Below are positions 12,969 through 21,263 of a stretch of 64,000 bases of DNA, piece after piece (positions within the stretch are counted from its first letter, which is position 1; each line of letters opens with the position of its first letter). The notes beneath the pieces are model-generated. The model worked only from the letters and a program-made list of their open reading frames with translations. It was not told the origin of the DNA and did not search any database. Both the position numbers and the translations under genes were made by a program. The DNA lies in contig NZ_JAASAD010000005.1 of assembly GCF_012726175.1 (NCBI RefSeq), positions 124,001-188,000 of the forward strand, written 5' to 3'. The DNA is from Micromonospora sp. HNM0581 (GTDB lineage: Bacteria; Actinomycetota; Actinomycetes; Mycobacteriales; Micromonosporaceae).

Positions 12969-13013
12969 GACGGGCCCCGGGCGGTGATCACCGATGATCG
13001 CCCGGGGCCCGTC
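12969..13013. terminator. Bidirectional hairpin terminator between katG and the nucleosidase gene
   Basis: A perfect 15-bp stem (12969-12983 with 12999-13013) closes a 15-base loop 12 bases after the katG stop. The facing nucleosidase gene ends at 13064, so the hairpin can serve both convergent transcripts. No U-tract follows. Confidence 0.8.
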
Positions 13014-13063
13014 GGCCTCGTGCCGGTCCGCCGTGGGTCGCGGGCTCACGTCCACCGGACCTG

Positions 13064-13630
13064 TCAGAGGTGGTCCCGGACCCAACCGGCGAGGACGCGG
13101 GCACAGCCGTCCACCGACTCCTGCCAGCTGCGTTCCGCCCCGTCGCCGGCCTCGTCGCTCACCTGCTTCACCATCCGGACCGGCACCCCGAACCGGTGTG
13201 CCGTCGACGCCACCGCGTACCCCTCCATGTCCACCAGGTGGGCGCGGCGACCCAACGCCGCCCGGACCTGGTCGTCGGCGATGAACTGGTCGCCGGTGGC
13301 CAGCGTCGGGCCGTCACCCAGGGCCAGGGGCGCGCCGACGTCCCGACCGGTGTACCGCCGGATGAACTCGGTGTCCAGGTCGTGCTGGAAGACGCTGCCC
13401 ACCTCGTGGGTGCCGGTCCACCCCGGATGCAGGGCGCCCGCGGTGCCGAGGTTGACCAGCATCGATGGTAGCGGGAAGCGGGCCAGCGTCGTCGCGACCG
13501 AGGCCGCGGCGTTCACCTTCCCCATCCCGGTCAGCAGCACCGGAAGCCCGGCGTCGAGGTACGCGGCCTCTTCGGCGATGGCTAGGACGAGCAGTGGACG
13601 GTCCGGGCTGACCGTGCCGCGAAGATCCAT
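13064..13630 (-). CDS. Nucleosidase of the PNP/UDP family (MTA/SAH nucleosidase-like)
   Basis: Predicted purine nucleosidase, 188 residues. It has the core motifs of the family: LVNLGTAGAL around 60, ATGDQFIAD around 112, then LVDMEGYAVA with the ribose-binding Met-Glu pair and VKQVSDEAG with the catalytic Asp. It is shorter than typical MTA/SAH nucleosidases (about 230). The open frame extends 69 codons further upstream, but those residues are low-complexity Arg/Gly/Pro; the ATG at 13630 is chosen because the family begins there. The exact substrate (methylthioadenosine, adenosylhomocysteine, futalosine) cannot be fixed. Confidence 0.8.
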   Translation of the reverse strand: MDLRGTVSPDRPLLVLAIAEEAAYLDAGLPVLLTGMGKVNAAASVATTLARFPLPSMLVNLGTAGALHPGWTGTHEVGSVFQHDLDTEFIRRYTGRDVGAPLALGDGPTLATGDQFIADDQVRAALGRRAHLVDMEGYAVASTAHRFGVPVRMVKQVSDEAGDGAERSWQESVDGCARVLAGWVRDHL

Positions 13631-13713
13631 CGGGTGATGGTAGCCGTCGTGGGTGACGGCCCGGCGTCGGCGCGGTGGCCCCGGCCCCGGCCCGGTCGTG
13701 GCCCAGACCGACG

Positions 13714-13719
13714 TACGCT
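13714..13719 (+). promoter_or_regulatory. Candidate -10 element TACGCT for a leaderless start
   Basis: TACGCT ends six bases before the GTG at 13726, the spacing expected for a transcription start on the initiation codon. No ribosome-binding site precedes that GTG. Confidence 0.45.
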
Positions 13720-13725
13720 GCCCCG

Positions 13726-14802
13726 GTGGAGCATGAAGACCGGATCGCCCTGTTCCTTGACTACGAGAACCTGGCGTTGGGGGTGCGCGACCACCACGGC
13801 GGGGCGATGTTCGACTTCCGACCGATCGCCGACGCACTGGCCGAACGTGGCCGGGTGGTGGTGCGTCGGGCGTACGCCGACTGGTCGTACTTCGACGAGG
13901 ATCGGCGGATGCTCACCCGCTCGCATGTCGAGCTGATCGAGATCCCGCAGCGGATGGGTGTGACCCGGAAGAACGCCGCCGACATCAAGATGGCCGTCGA
14001 CGCGATCGAGTTGGCCTTCGAACGCGGCTACATCTCGACCTTCGTCCTTTGCACCGGCGACAGCGACTTCACGCCACTCGTGCACAAGCTCCGGGAGCTC
14101 AACAAGCAGGTGATCGGGGTCGGAGTGGAGAATTCCACCTCGGCACTGCTGCCACCGGCGTGTGACGAGTTCCTGTACTACGACCGGTTGGAGGGCGTCG
14201 ACATCCTGCCGACACACGGGCGGCGGCCCCGTCCGGCCCGGCTGCCCGAGCCGGAGCCGCAGCCCGTCGAGCAGGCGGAACCCGAGACGCCGTCGACCGA
14301 GGAGCCGGCCCGGGACGCTGACGCGCTCGCCGTCCTCGTCGCGCAGACCGTCGCGGGTCTGCAGGGCAGTTCCGGCGGGGAGGTCACCGCTTCGCGGCTG
14401 AAGCGCACCCTGTTGCGTAAGGATCCCACCTTCAGCGAGTCCGACCACGGCTTCCGTACGTTCGGTGAGCTGCTGCGTCATCTCGGTGAGCTGCGGGTGG
14501 TGGAGTTGGCGGAGGGCCCGGCCAAGGGCGACCCGGAGGTCTCCCTGCCGGAACACGGAGATCGGGAATCAGCCTTCGTGTTGCTCAGCTCCGTGGTGCG
14601 TGACATCGGCGGGAACACCGGTGAGGTGGCGCTGTCCGGGCTGAAGAACCAGCTCCGGCGGGTGCGGCCGGACTTCAGCGAGAAGAAGCTCGGCTATCGC
14701 AGCTTTCTGCAGTTCTGCAAGGCCGCCGCCACGGACGGGGCCGTGGACCTGCGGTGGAGCCCCGAGGTGGATGACTACTTGCTCACCGCCGGGGCGTCCT
14801 GA
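13726..14802 (+). CDS. NYN (LabA-like PIN) domain protein with two OST-HTH/LOTUS domains
   Basis: Probable RNA-targeting protein, 358 residues. The NYN nuclease-fold domain covers about 5-160: IALFLDYENLALG with the first acidic pair, KNAADIKMAVDAIE, then TGDSDFTPLVHKLRE with the GDSD acidic cluster. A Pro/Glu-rich linker (about 168-200) leads to two winged-helix LOTUS domains. Each is recognised by a repeated pattern: VTASRLKRTLLRKDPTFSE-HGFRTFGELLRHL and VALSGLKNQLRRVRPDFSE-LGYRSFLQFCK. The GTG start is chosen because the motif-bearing part begins there and a -10 element fits a leaderless mRNA. In eukaryotes LOTUS domains bind RNA or RNA helicases; the bacterial role is not known to me. Confidence 0.87.
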   Translation: MEHEDRIALFLDYENLALGVRDHHGGAMFDFRPIADALAERGRVVVRRAYADWSYFDEDRRMLTRSHVELIEIPQRMGVTRKNAADIKMAVDAIELAFERGYISTFVLCTGDSDFTPLVHKLRELNKQVIGVGVENSTSALLPPACDEFLYYDRLEGVDILPTHGRRPRPARLPEPEPQPVEQAEPETPSTEEPARDADALAVLVAQTVAGLQGSSGGEVTASRLKRTLLRKDPTFSESDHGFRTFGELLRHLGELRVVELAEGPAKGDPEVSLPEHGDRESAFVLLSSVVRDIGGNTGEVALSGLKNQLRRVRPDFSEKKLGYRSFLQFCKAAATDGAVDLRWSPEVDDYLLTAGAS

Positions 14803-14962
14803 CCAGCCGGCCCGGGATGTGGCCGGCCACCCGGGGGGAACCGTCGTCGGCGCGGGTGTCGGACAACGACCGAACCACTTGTGGTCATCGGCGGGTCAGC
14901 GGTGGCGTCCCGGCTTAGCCCGCGTTAGCATCCGGCCAACCTCGACCGACGGCGGGAGTCAC

Positions 14963-15694
14963 GTGGTGCTGGGTCTACGGGTCCGGGAGCTGCTCGGGCG
15001 ATCGCGCAGATTGGTGCTGATCGAGTTGGCGGTGCTGGCGTTGCTGGCCCTCGGGGTGACCTTGGTCCTCCGGTGGCCGGATGGCGACCCGGAGCCGGCG
15101 ACGACGTCGGGTACGCCTGCGCCGATCGAGCTGCCGGGGGTGCCGGACGCTACGGCGCCGGTGCTGATGCCGGGACGTCCCGGTGAGCCGGCGGCGTCAC
15201 TGCCGGCGAACGAGATGTCGGCGAGGCCACGCCCACCGCACAACAACACCGATGTCCGTTTCGTCACGATGATGATTCCGCATCACGAGCAGGCGCTCGT
15301 GATGGCCCGATTGGCGCCGGAGCGGGGCGAGAACCCGCAGCTGAAAATCATCGCGGATCGGATCCTGGCTGCCCAGGGGCCGGAGATAAAGGTCCTGGAG
15401 GCATGGCTGGCCGACCGTGGACTCGACCGTGACTCCGGTGGTGACCATCGGCACGAGATGTCCGGCATGCAGTCGGCTGAGGCGCTGAACCGCCTCACCG
15501 CCGCCCGGGGGGCCGAGTTCGATCGCCTGTTCGTGGCCATGATGTCCGATCATCACCAGGGTGCGATCGACATGGGTAGGGAGGCGTTGGCGCTCGGCTC
15601 GGACGTGACCGTCAACGAACTGGCCGGCAGTGTCGTGGTGGAGCAGGGTGTCGAGATCGACCGGATGCGTGAGGTGCTGGCCAGGGCACCCTGA
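14963..15694 (+). CDS. DUF305-family protein, membrane-anchored
   Basis: Protein of 243 residues with one N-terminal membrane helix (LVLIELAVLALLALGVTLVL) and an outside helical domain. The two hallmark motifs of DUF305 are MMIPHHEQALVMA and MMSDHHQGAIDMG, each with a Met-Met/His-His pair that suggests metal binding; a role in copper or iron handling is often proposed. A Met/His-containing segment (DHRHEMSGMQS) lies between them. The GTG start has GGGAG four bases upstream. Upstream in-frame codons carry no similarity. Confidence 0.85.
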   Translation: MVLGLRVRELLGRSRRLVLIELAVLALLALGVTLVLRWPDGDPEPATTSGTPAPIELPGVPDATAPVLMPGRPGEPAASLPANEMSARPRPPHNNTDVRFVTMMIPHHEQALVMARLAPERGENPQLKIIADRILAAQGPEIKVLEAWLADRGLDRDSGGDHRHEMSGMQSAEALNRLTAARGAEFDRLFVAMMSDHHQGAIDMGREALALGSDVTVNELAGSVVVEQGVEIDRMREVLARAP

Positions 15695-15896
15695 CCTGCG
15701 GATCCTGACAACCGCTCAACCGGTGTGCGAACACCTACCGGGCCCACCGCCGGTGTCAACATCCTGCACGACCGGGCCGACCGGGCCCGCGACCCCACCC
15801 GTGGACTGCTCGACGGGACGAACCCCCGCAGCGCACCCCGGCAAAGGATGGGGAATCCACCGATTCAAGTTCCGGCTGGTCGTGCTGCAGTGGGGC

Positions 15897-16409
15897 ATGG
15901 AGATTCTCAAGAGGCTGGTGCAGGCTGCGGTCCTCGGTGCGATGCTCACCATGCTTATGGCGTGCGGGTACGACGCCGGCTCAGATTCGTCGACGTCGAG
16001 CGAGTCGCCCGACGCGGTGGGCGCCGTCGACGATGCGCCCGGCTCCCTCACCGAGCCGGAGGGGGCGGAGTGTGAACGCCTCTCCGCCGACGAGGTCGCG
16101 GAGGCGATCGGAGCCCACGACGGTGGCCAGCACGACTATCAGCTAGGTGGCTGCGTGTGGACGGCGGACTCCGGTGGTGCGGCGATCCACGCGTCAGTGC
16201 TGTCCAAGGACGAGTACGAGGCGGTGGCCGAGATCGGGGAGCCGGTCAGCGGTTCCGCCGACGGCGCCGTCTACGACGACATCCATGGCGAGTTGTGGTT
16301 CCCGTGTGGCAGCGGCATGTACTGCGGCGTCAAGGCCGACATCGGCGAGTCGGACCGACGCAAGGAGGTCGCACTGCGGATGGGCGCGTTGCTTCAGGAC
16401 AGGATGTAG
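15897..16409 (+). CDS. Putative lipoprotein, DUF3558-like
   Basis: Secreted lipid-anchored protein of 170 residues. The signal peptide MEILKRLVQAAVLGAMLTML ends in the lipobox LMAC with Cys at residue 22. After a Ser/Asp-rich linker the domain begins CERLSADEVAEAIG, followed by GGCVWTAD and two further cysteines (PCGSGMYC), the pattern of the DUF3558 group of actinobacterial lipoproteins. Function unknown. The ATG at 15897 is chosen because it begins the signal sequence; the frame is open far upstream but without coding character. Confidence 0.75.
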   Translation: MEILKRLVQAAVLGAMLTMLMACGYDAGSDSSTSSESPDAVGAVDDAPGSLTEPEGAECERLSADEVAEAIGAHDGGQHDYQLGGCVWTADSGGAAIHASVLSKDEYEAVAEIGEPVSGSADGAVYDDIHGELWFPCGSGMYCGVKADIGESDRRKEVALRMGALLQDRM

Positions 16410-16575
16410 AACCCGACGGCAGGTAACCAGTGCCATACCCGACCGGTTGCCCTGCTTTGAACCCGTTCCGCTGGCGCGTCGTACATGATGGACGGACAGC
16501 CGTGGCTCCGACGAGCCGCGGACTGAGCCTCGGACCGGCCCCCGTCCGCCGGTTCCGCAAACGAGAGGATCCGCC

Positions 16576-16998
16576 ATGACTTTCGCCGTCGCCACCGCCG
16601 ACAACCTCAGTGGTGCGCTCGACAGCATCGTCGACCGCGTACCGGGCGCCCAGTTCGCGGTGGTGCTCTCCCCGGACGGGCTGTTGGTGGGGGCCTCGCG
16701 TGGCATCGACGACGAACTCGCCACCCAGTTGTCGAGCATGGTGTGCGGGCTTCGGGCGCTGGGCCTGGCTGCCGCGCGGGTCTGCGGCGACGGCGAACTG
16801 CACCAGGTGGTGGTGCAGATGTCGCGGGCGTTCCTGTTTCACGCCACCACCGGCAACGGTGCCGTGCTCGCCGTCGGTATCGACGGCGACGCGGAGGTCG
16901 GTGACATGGCGTACGAGGTGGCCATGTTCGTCGCGCAGGCAGGTAGCCATCTTCCGCTGTACCTGGAGCCGATGGTGGAACGCCCCGCCCTGCGGTGA
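16576..16998 (+). CDS. Roadblock/LC7-domain protein
   Basis: Cytosolic regulator of small GTPases, 140 residues, with the Roadblock fold across nearly the whole length: LDSIVDRVPGAQFAVVLSPDGLLV, then helix DDELATQLSSMVCGLRALG, then strands with VVVQMSRAFLFHA and GNGAVLAV. In actinobacteria such proteins normally sit in conservon operons (sensor kinase, Roadblock, DUF742, GTPase). Here none of the other members is present, so this is a solo copy. GAGAGGA precedes the ATG. Confidence 0.87.
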   Translation: MTFAVATADNLSGALDSIVDRVPGAQFAVVLSPDGLLVGASRGIDDELATQLSSMVCGLRALGLAAARVCGDGELHQVVVQMSRAFLFHATTGNGAVLAVGIDGDAEVGDMAYEVAMFVAQAGSHLPLYLEPMVERPALR

Positions 16999-17087
16999 CG
17001 CTCCCGCGCACACCTGGACGATCAGATCGGGCCAGCACGATCGGGCGGGGCAGGGGGCACGTAGGCCCGCGTTGACATGCGGAAGGA

Positions 17088-17417
17088 GTGCACAGGATCT
17101 CGGCACTCAACCGGCTTGTCGACCTCGTCGAGGAGCACCTCGCCGAGGAACTGGACGTCACGGGGGCGGCCCTCGGCACGACCGAGTACCACCTGCGCCG
17201 GATGTTCTCGTCGCTGGCCGGCATGCCGCTGTCGGAGTACGGACGCCGACGGCGCATGACCGTCGCCGTCGCCGACGTCGTCCGCGGCAAGGACGGTCTG
17301 CTCAGCATCGCGGTGCGGTACGGGCACGGCTTTTCGGAGGCGTTCGGACGCGCGTTCCGGGCCGTCCACGGCGTCGGGCCCGGTGAGGTACGCCGCGACG
17401 CAGGCCCCCTGCGAGCT
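17088..17417 (+). pseudogene. AraC-type HTH regulator remnant lacking its effector domain
   Basis: Residues 1-110 of an open frame match the AraC DNA-binding domain: LNRLVDLVEEHLAEELDV, TTEYHLRRMFSSLAGMPLSEY and AVRYGHGFSEAFGRAFRAVHGVGPGE. Several residues are missing in the first HTH (the LARIA-like helix before GTTEYH). The related regulators continue with a GyrI-like ligand domain; here the frame runs on into Arg-rich sequence that overlaps the opposite-strand small membrane gene and has no similarity. A GGAAGG ribosome-binding site is still present. It may express a DNA-binding-only fragment or be dead. Confidence 0.6.
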
Positions 17418-17528
17418 GTGGTTACCGGTCACCGGCCTGACGGCGCTGTCTCGTGCTCGGCAGCGCAGCGGAGGTCGCGTCGACGGACCCCTGGACCGCT
17501 ACGACGACGAGTTGACCGCCGGCACAGG

Positions 17529-17705
17529 TCAGTGACGGCTGGAGTAGTGGTGGGCCGACTGACGGCCCTTGACGAAGGCGAGCACGATCACCGCGGCGAG
17601 TGCGACGAGTCCAATGATCATCAGCCAGCGAGCCGCTTCGAGGAGCAGCCCGAGCAGGACCAGCACCCCGGCGACCACGCCGACAACCCACAGCAGGGTA
17701 CGCAT
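17529..17705 (-). CDS. Small two-helix membrane protein
   Basis: A 58-residue protein composed of two hydrophobic helices (MRTLLWVVGVVAGVLVLLGL and WLMIIGLVALAAVIVLAF) and a basic His/Ser tail. The ATG at 17705 has GGAGG upstream at good spacing; a GTG four codons earlier is less well placed. Such proteins are common as hypothetical genes in Micromonosporaceae. No function is recognised. Confidence 0.65.
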   Translation of the reverse strand: MRTLLWVVGVVAGVLVLLGLLLEAARWLMIIGLVALAAVIVLAFVKGRQSAHHYSSRH

Positions 17706-17806
17706 CTCCACCTCCACCCGGCCGGCCGGTCGTTCCGGGCGCGGCTGCCGGACCGGCTACCCGCTCACACCCGGATCATGCGGTCCGTACGGGGACGTGG
17801 CCGGGA

Positions 17807-18526
17807 TCAGTCGGGCACCTGCCCCAGATAGACGGTGTTCGCCGACTCGCCACCGGTCAGCGGGTTGGCGAACCGCACCACGTGGCTGCGGTGGGCGGGG
17901 AACACGGCGGCCAGGTCTGCTTCGAAGTCCGGGTCAGGTGGGTCGTCCGACCAGAGGGCGAACACGCCACCCGGATGCAGCAGCCGCGCCAGTCGGCGCA
18001 GGCCGTCCGGCCGGTAGAACGCCGCGTGGCTCGGGTGCAGCGGGTGCCGGGGGGAGTGGTCGACGTCAAGCAGCACCGCGTGGAAACGACGCCCGGCGTC
18101 GTCGGGGTCGAGGCCGCCCGGACCGGCGACTCGGGCGAAGAAGTCGGCCCGCACCAACCGGGTACGCGCGTCCGTGGCCAGCCCGGCGGCGAAGGGCAAC
18201 AGGCCGTGCCGGTGCCAGTCGATGACGTCCTCGACTGCCTCCACCACCAGCAGGGAGGCGACCCGGTCGTCCGCCAGCGCGGTGCGGGCGGTGTAGCCGA
18301 GGCCCAGCCCAGCGACGACGACGTCGAGGCGGTCGCCGGCCACCGGCGCCAACCCCAACCGGGCCAGCTCGACCTCACCGGCGGTGAACAGGCTCGACAT
18401 GAGGAACTCGTCGTCGAGTTTGACCTCGTACACGTCCAGGTCGAGCCGGGGATCGCGACGTCGGCGCAGACTGATCTCGCCGATCGGGGTGAGCCGCCAC
18501 GCCAGCTCCTCGAAACGTACGTTCAC
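17807..18526 (-). CDS. Spermidine-synthase-like Rossmann protein
   Basis: Protein of 239 residues with the methyltransferase/aminopropyltransferase fold. A short beta N-terminal part (PRLDLDVYEVKLDDEFLMSS) is followed by a SAM-type glycine loop (VVVAGLGLGYTA), an acidic ribose-binding end (LVVEAVEDV), VRADFFA and the active-site strand VLLDVDHSP. No transmembrane part is fused. The acidic residues of true spermidine synthases are only partly kept, so the reaction is uncertain. The GTG at 18526 is chosen: TAACAT lies seven bases before it and no ribosome-binding site is seen, suggesting a leaderless mRNA. Confidence 0.78.
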   Translation of the reverse strand: MNVRFEELAWRLTPIGEISLRRRRDPRLDLDVYEVKLDDEFLMSSLFTAGEVELARLGLAPVAGDRLDVVVAGLGLGYTARTALADDRVASLLVVEAVEDVIDWHRHGLLPFAAGLATDARTRLVRADFFARVAGPGGLDPDDAGRRFHAVLLDVDHSPRHPLHPSHAAFYRPDGLRRLARLLHPGGVFALWSDDPPDPDFEADLAAVFPAHRSHVVRFANPLTGGESANTVYLGQVPD

Positions 18527-18636
18527 CGCCGGGATGTTACCCACCGGTTGACCGCCGTCGTGGCGTGCCACCCGGACCGCGGGACATCGACGCAGCGCAT
18601 ATCCTGTGCCTGATCGTCTCGCCGGAGGGGAGAACG

Positions 18637-20013
18637 ATGCCGTCGCGGCAGGACCAACTGCACTCGTACCAGTTCAACGTCCAGCGGACGGTGGCCGCGT
18701 TGGTGACCCGGGAATCCGACCCAGCCCGATCGCCGATGCGTCGGCTCGCCGGAGCCGCGATGGCGAGCACTCTGGTGGCGGTCATCGGGTTGGGCGCCGC
18801 CGCCCTGTACGGCCTCGTCGAGGGGGGCGGCGGGACCTGGCGCGACGCGGGAGTGGTCATCGTCGAGAAGGAGTCCGGCGCCCGGTTCGTCTACCGGGAG
18901 CAGCGACTGCACCCGGTGCTCAACTACGCCTCCGCGCTGCTCATCGTCGGTACGCAGCGACCAAGGACCGTACTGGTGTCCAGCCGGTCGATCGAGGGCG
19001 TGCCGAGGGGCCTGCCGTTGGGCATCCGCGACGCCCCCGATTCGTTGCCTCCGGCGGCCCGGTTGGCGACCGCGCCGTGGACGGTCTGCTCGGTGTCCTC
19101 GGCCGGGCCCGAGTTGGCCGTCCGGTCGGTGCTGTTGGTCGGCGGCGGCGGTGGCGGCGGCCGACCGCTCAGCCGCGACGCACTGCTGCTGCGGGATCCC
19201 GATGGCCAGCTGCATCTGCTCTGGCAGCAGCGGCGATTCCACATCCGGGACACCGACCGGGTGCTGGCCGCGCTCGCCACCACCCGTTCCCGGCCCGTCC
19301 CGGTGGCCGCAGCCCTGCTCAACTCGGTGCCGGCCGGCCTCGACCTGGCCCCGCTGAACCCACCCGGTCTGGGTCGGCACTCGTCCCGGGTCGCCGGGGC
19401 CCGGATCGGCGATGTGCTGGTGGTGAGCAATTCCAGCGGCGGACGGCAGTACGCCGTGGTGCTGCGCGACGGACTCGCCGGCATCACCGAACTGCAGGCA
19501 GGTCTGCTGCTCACGCGGACCGGCCAGCGGGAACCGGAGCAGTTGAGCCTCGGCCGATTCGCCACCTTGCCCCACGTGTCGGACCTTGTTCCCGTGGGGC
19601 CGGACGCGCCGCCGGCCGTCCCGCCCCGGTTGGTCGCGACGGACCCGTCGACGGTCTGCGTGCGGATCGGCGGTGACACCGGGCCGGGCGAGCTGTGGCT
19701 GGATGTGGAACTGCCGGCGTTGACCGGGGCGCCGGAGCAGTCGAGCGCCCCGGTCAACGCCGACCACGTGCTGGTGGAGCCGGGGCGGGGCGCGGTCGTC
19801 GAGTCCGTCGCCTCGCCGGGTGCCACCGGCGGCGCGATCTCCGTGGTGACCGACCTCGGCCGCCGGTACGCGTTCGCCGGCCCCGACGTGAGCGGGATGC
19901 TCGGCTACGCCGACGTGCGGCCCGTTCGGCTGCCCGCCGGCGTGGTCAGTCTCGTACCCGCCGGCGCTCCGCTCGACCCGGATGCGGCCCGCCGTCGGGT
20001 GGCCCCCGCCTGA
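18637..20013 (+). CDS. eccB: Type VII secretion protein EccB
   Basis: Membrane-anchored ESX component of 458 residues. The family start is visible (MPSRQDQLHSYQFNVQRTVAAL), then one transmembrane helix at about 45-67 and a periplasmic domain of the R1-R4 repeat type with YREQRLHPVLNYASALLI, PRTVLVSSRSI and GIRDAPDSLP. Two cysteines (WTVCSV and STVCVR) are placed as in EccB. GGAGGGGAG precedes the ATG. No eccC, eccD, mycP or WXG100 gene lies within the window, so either the rest of the locus is elsewhere or this is an orphan. Confidence 0.9.
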   Translation: MPSRQDQLHSYQFNVQRTVAALVTRESDPARSPMRRLAGAAMASTLVAVIGLGAAALYGLVEGGGGTWRDAGVVIVEKESGARFVYREQRLHPVLNYASALLIVGTQRPRTVLVSSRSIEGVPRGLPLGIRDAPDSLPPAARLATAPWTVCSVSSAGPELAVRSVLLVGGGGGGGRPLSRDALLLRDPDGQLHLLWQQRRFHIRDTDRVLAALATTRSRPVPVAAALLNSVPAGLDLAPLNPPGLGRHSSRVAGARIGDVLVVSNSSGGRQYAVVLRDGLAGITELQAGLLLTRTGQREPEQLSLGRFATLPHVSDLVPVGPDAPPAVPPRLVATDPSTVCVRIGGDTGPGELWLDVELPALTGAPEQSSAPVNADHVLVEPGRGAVVESVASPGATGGAISVVTDLGRRYAFAGPDVSGMLGYADVRPVRLPAGVVSLVPAGAPLDPDAARRRVAPA

Positions 20014-20132
20014 TGTGCGCGGACACCACCGGGCGGTGGTAGAAACATCCTCTGGCGTCGGTTGTCGAATCCGGCGACTCGCGCTCGTCGTCCTGATGGC
20101 AGGACGGCAGGCCCACATCAAGGAGCAACCAG

Positions 20133-20708
20133 ATGCGCACCCTGATCGCCACCGCGTTCGTCTCGCTGGACGGCGTCATGGAGGCGCCCGGCGGGGAGCC
20201 GGGCTACCGTAACTCGGGCTGGACCTTCAACGACGTCGCGTTCGACGAGGCCGCCTACGAAATTAAGAGCCGCGAGCAGGACGAGGCCACGGCGATGATG
20301 CTGGGCCGGGTCAGCTACCAGGCGTTCGCGCCGGTGTGGCCGGGCATGACCGTGGAGTTCGCCGGCTACAACGCGATGCCGAAGTACGTTGTGTCGACCA
20401 GCCTCAAGGAGCAGGACCTGGTGTCGAACTGGGGGGAGATCGTGATCCTCCGGTCGCTCGACGACGTCGCCGCGCTCAAGCAGACCGAGGGCGGGTCGAT
20501 AAGCATCCACGGTAGCGCCACGCTGAACCGCAACCTTTCCGACGCCGGCCTGATCGATCGCTACCATCTGCTGGTGTTCCCGGTGCTGCTGGGGGCGGGC
20601 AAGCGGCTGTTCTCCGACACCGACCGGGACAAGCAGAACCTCAAGCTGGTCGAGAGCGAGTCCTACGCCAACGGGGTCCAGAAGCTGGTCTACGACGTCG
20701 TTCGCTGA
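20133..20708 (+). CDS. Dihydrofolate-reductase-family (RibD C-terminal) protein
   Basis: Cytosolic NADPH-dependent reductase fold, 191 residues. It begins RTLIATAFVSLDGVMEAPGG, has MMLGRVSYQAF, then GGSISIHGSATLNRNL with the nucleotide-binding glycines and YHLLVFPVLLGAGKRLF, all typical of the YwjB/YyaP-like group annotated as dihydrofolate reductase family. Its real substrate is not known; these proteins are seldom true folate enzymes. AAGGAG precedes the ATG. It ends in a hairpin shared with the arsenic operon. Confidence 0.85.
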   Translation: MRTLIATAFVSLDGVMEAPGGEPGYRNSGWTFNDVAFDEAAYEIKSREQDEATAMMLGRVSYQAFAPVWPGMTVEFAGYNAMPKYVVSTSLKEQDLVSNWGEIVILRSLDDVAALKQTEGGSISIHGSATLNRNLSDAGLIDRYHLLVFPVLLGAGKRLFSDTDRDKQNLKLVESESYANGVQKLVYDVVR

Positions 20709-20713
20709 CGAGG

Positions 20714-20743
20714 CCACCGGGCCCGTTCGGCCGGGCCCGGTGG
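20714..20743. terminator. Hairpin between the reductase gene and arsC
   Basis: A perfect 12-bp stem (20714-20725 with 20732-20743) closes a six-base loop immediately after the reductase stop. The convergent arsC gene ends at 20776, so it can terminate from either side. Confidence 0.75.
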
Positions 20744-20775
20744 TGGCCACCGGTGTCAGGTACCTGCTCGTCCGG

Positions 20776-21189
20776 TCACGCCGCAGGTGACGGCGCGAGA
20801 TCGCGGAGGAGCTGTTCGACCCGGCGGCGGATCTCGTCGCGGATCGGGCGTACGGCCTCGACACCCTGGCCGGCCGGGTCATCGAGTTTCCAGTCCTCGT
20901 AGCGTTTGCCGGGGAAGACGGGGCAGGAGTCACCGCAGCCCATCGTAATGATCACGTCGCTTGCTTCGGCGGTCTCGTACTCGAGCTTCTTCGGGGTCTG
21001 GTCGGTGATGTCGATGCCGACTTCGGCCATGGCCTGTACGGCGGCCGGGTTGATCTGATCAGCGGGTGCGGAACCGGCGGAGCGGACCTCCACCGTGTCG
21101 CGCGCGAAGTGACGCAGCCAGCCGGCCGCCATCTGGGAGCGGCCGGCGTTGTGGACGCAGACGAACAGGACGCTGGGTTTGTCGGACAT
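20776..21189 (-). CDS. arsC: Arsenate reductase (low-molecular-weight phosphatase fold)
   Basis: Reduces arsenate to arsenite in the cytosol, 137 residues. The P-loop CX5R is Cys11-Arg17 (CVHNAGRS). The second and third redox cysteines are Cys85 and Cys89 (GCGDSCPVF), and the catalytic Asp is in LDDPAG near 104. The pattern suits a thioredoxin- or mycothiol-linked enzyme. It is the last gene of arsR-acr3-arsC, 74 bases after acr3. Confidence 0.93.
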   Translation of the reverse strand: MSDKPSVLFVCVHNAGRSQMAAGWLRHFARDTVEVRSAGSAPADQINPAAVQAMAEVGIDITDQTPKKLEYETAEASDVIITMGCGDSCPVFPGKRYEDWKLDDPAGQGVEAVRPIRDEIRRRVEQLLRDLAPSPAA

Positions 21190-21263
21190 CGGGTCGGGTA
21201 CCTCCGGGTGCGGGTGCTGGGTGGACGGGCTCGGCCTGTGTGCCGTTCAACGGGATGCTGGGC

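Noticed and set aside
17422..17691. Possible STAS-like strand (VVVAVQGSVDAT) on the minus strand
   Set aside because: Only one short match, no continuation, and it overlaps the AraC fragment and the small membrane gene. Too weak to call.
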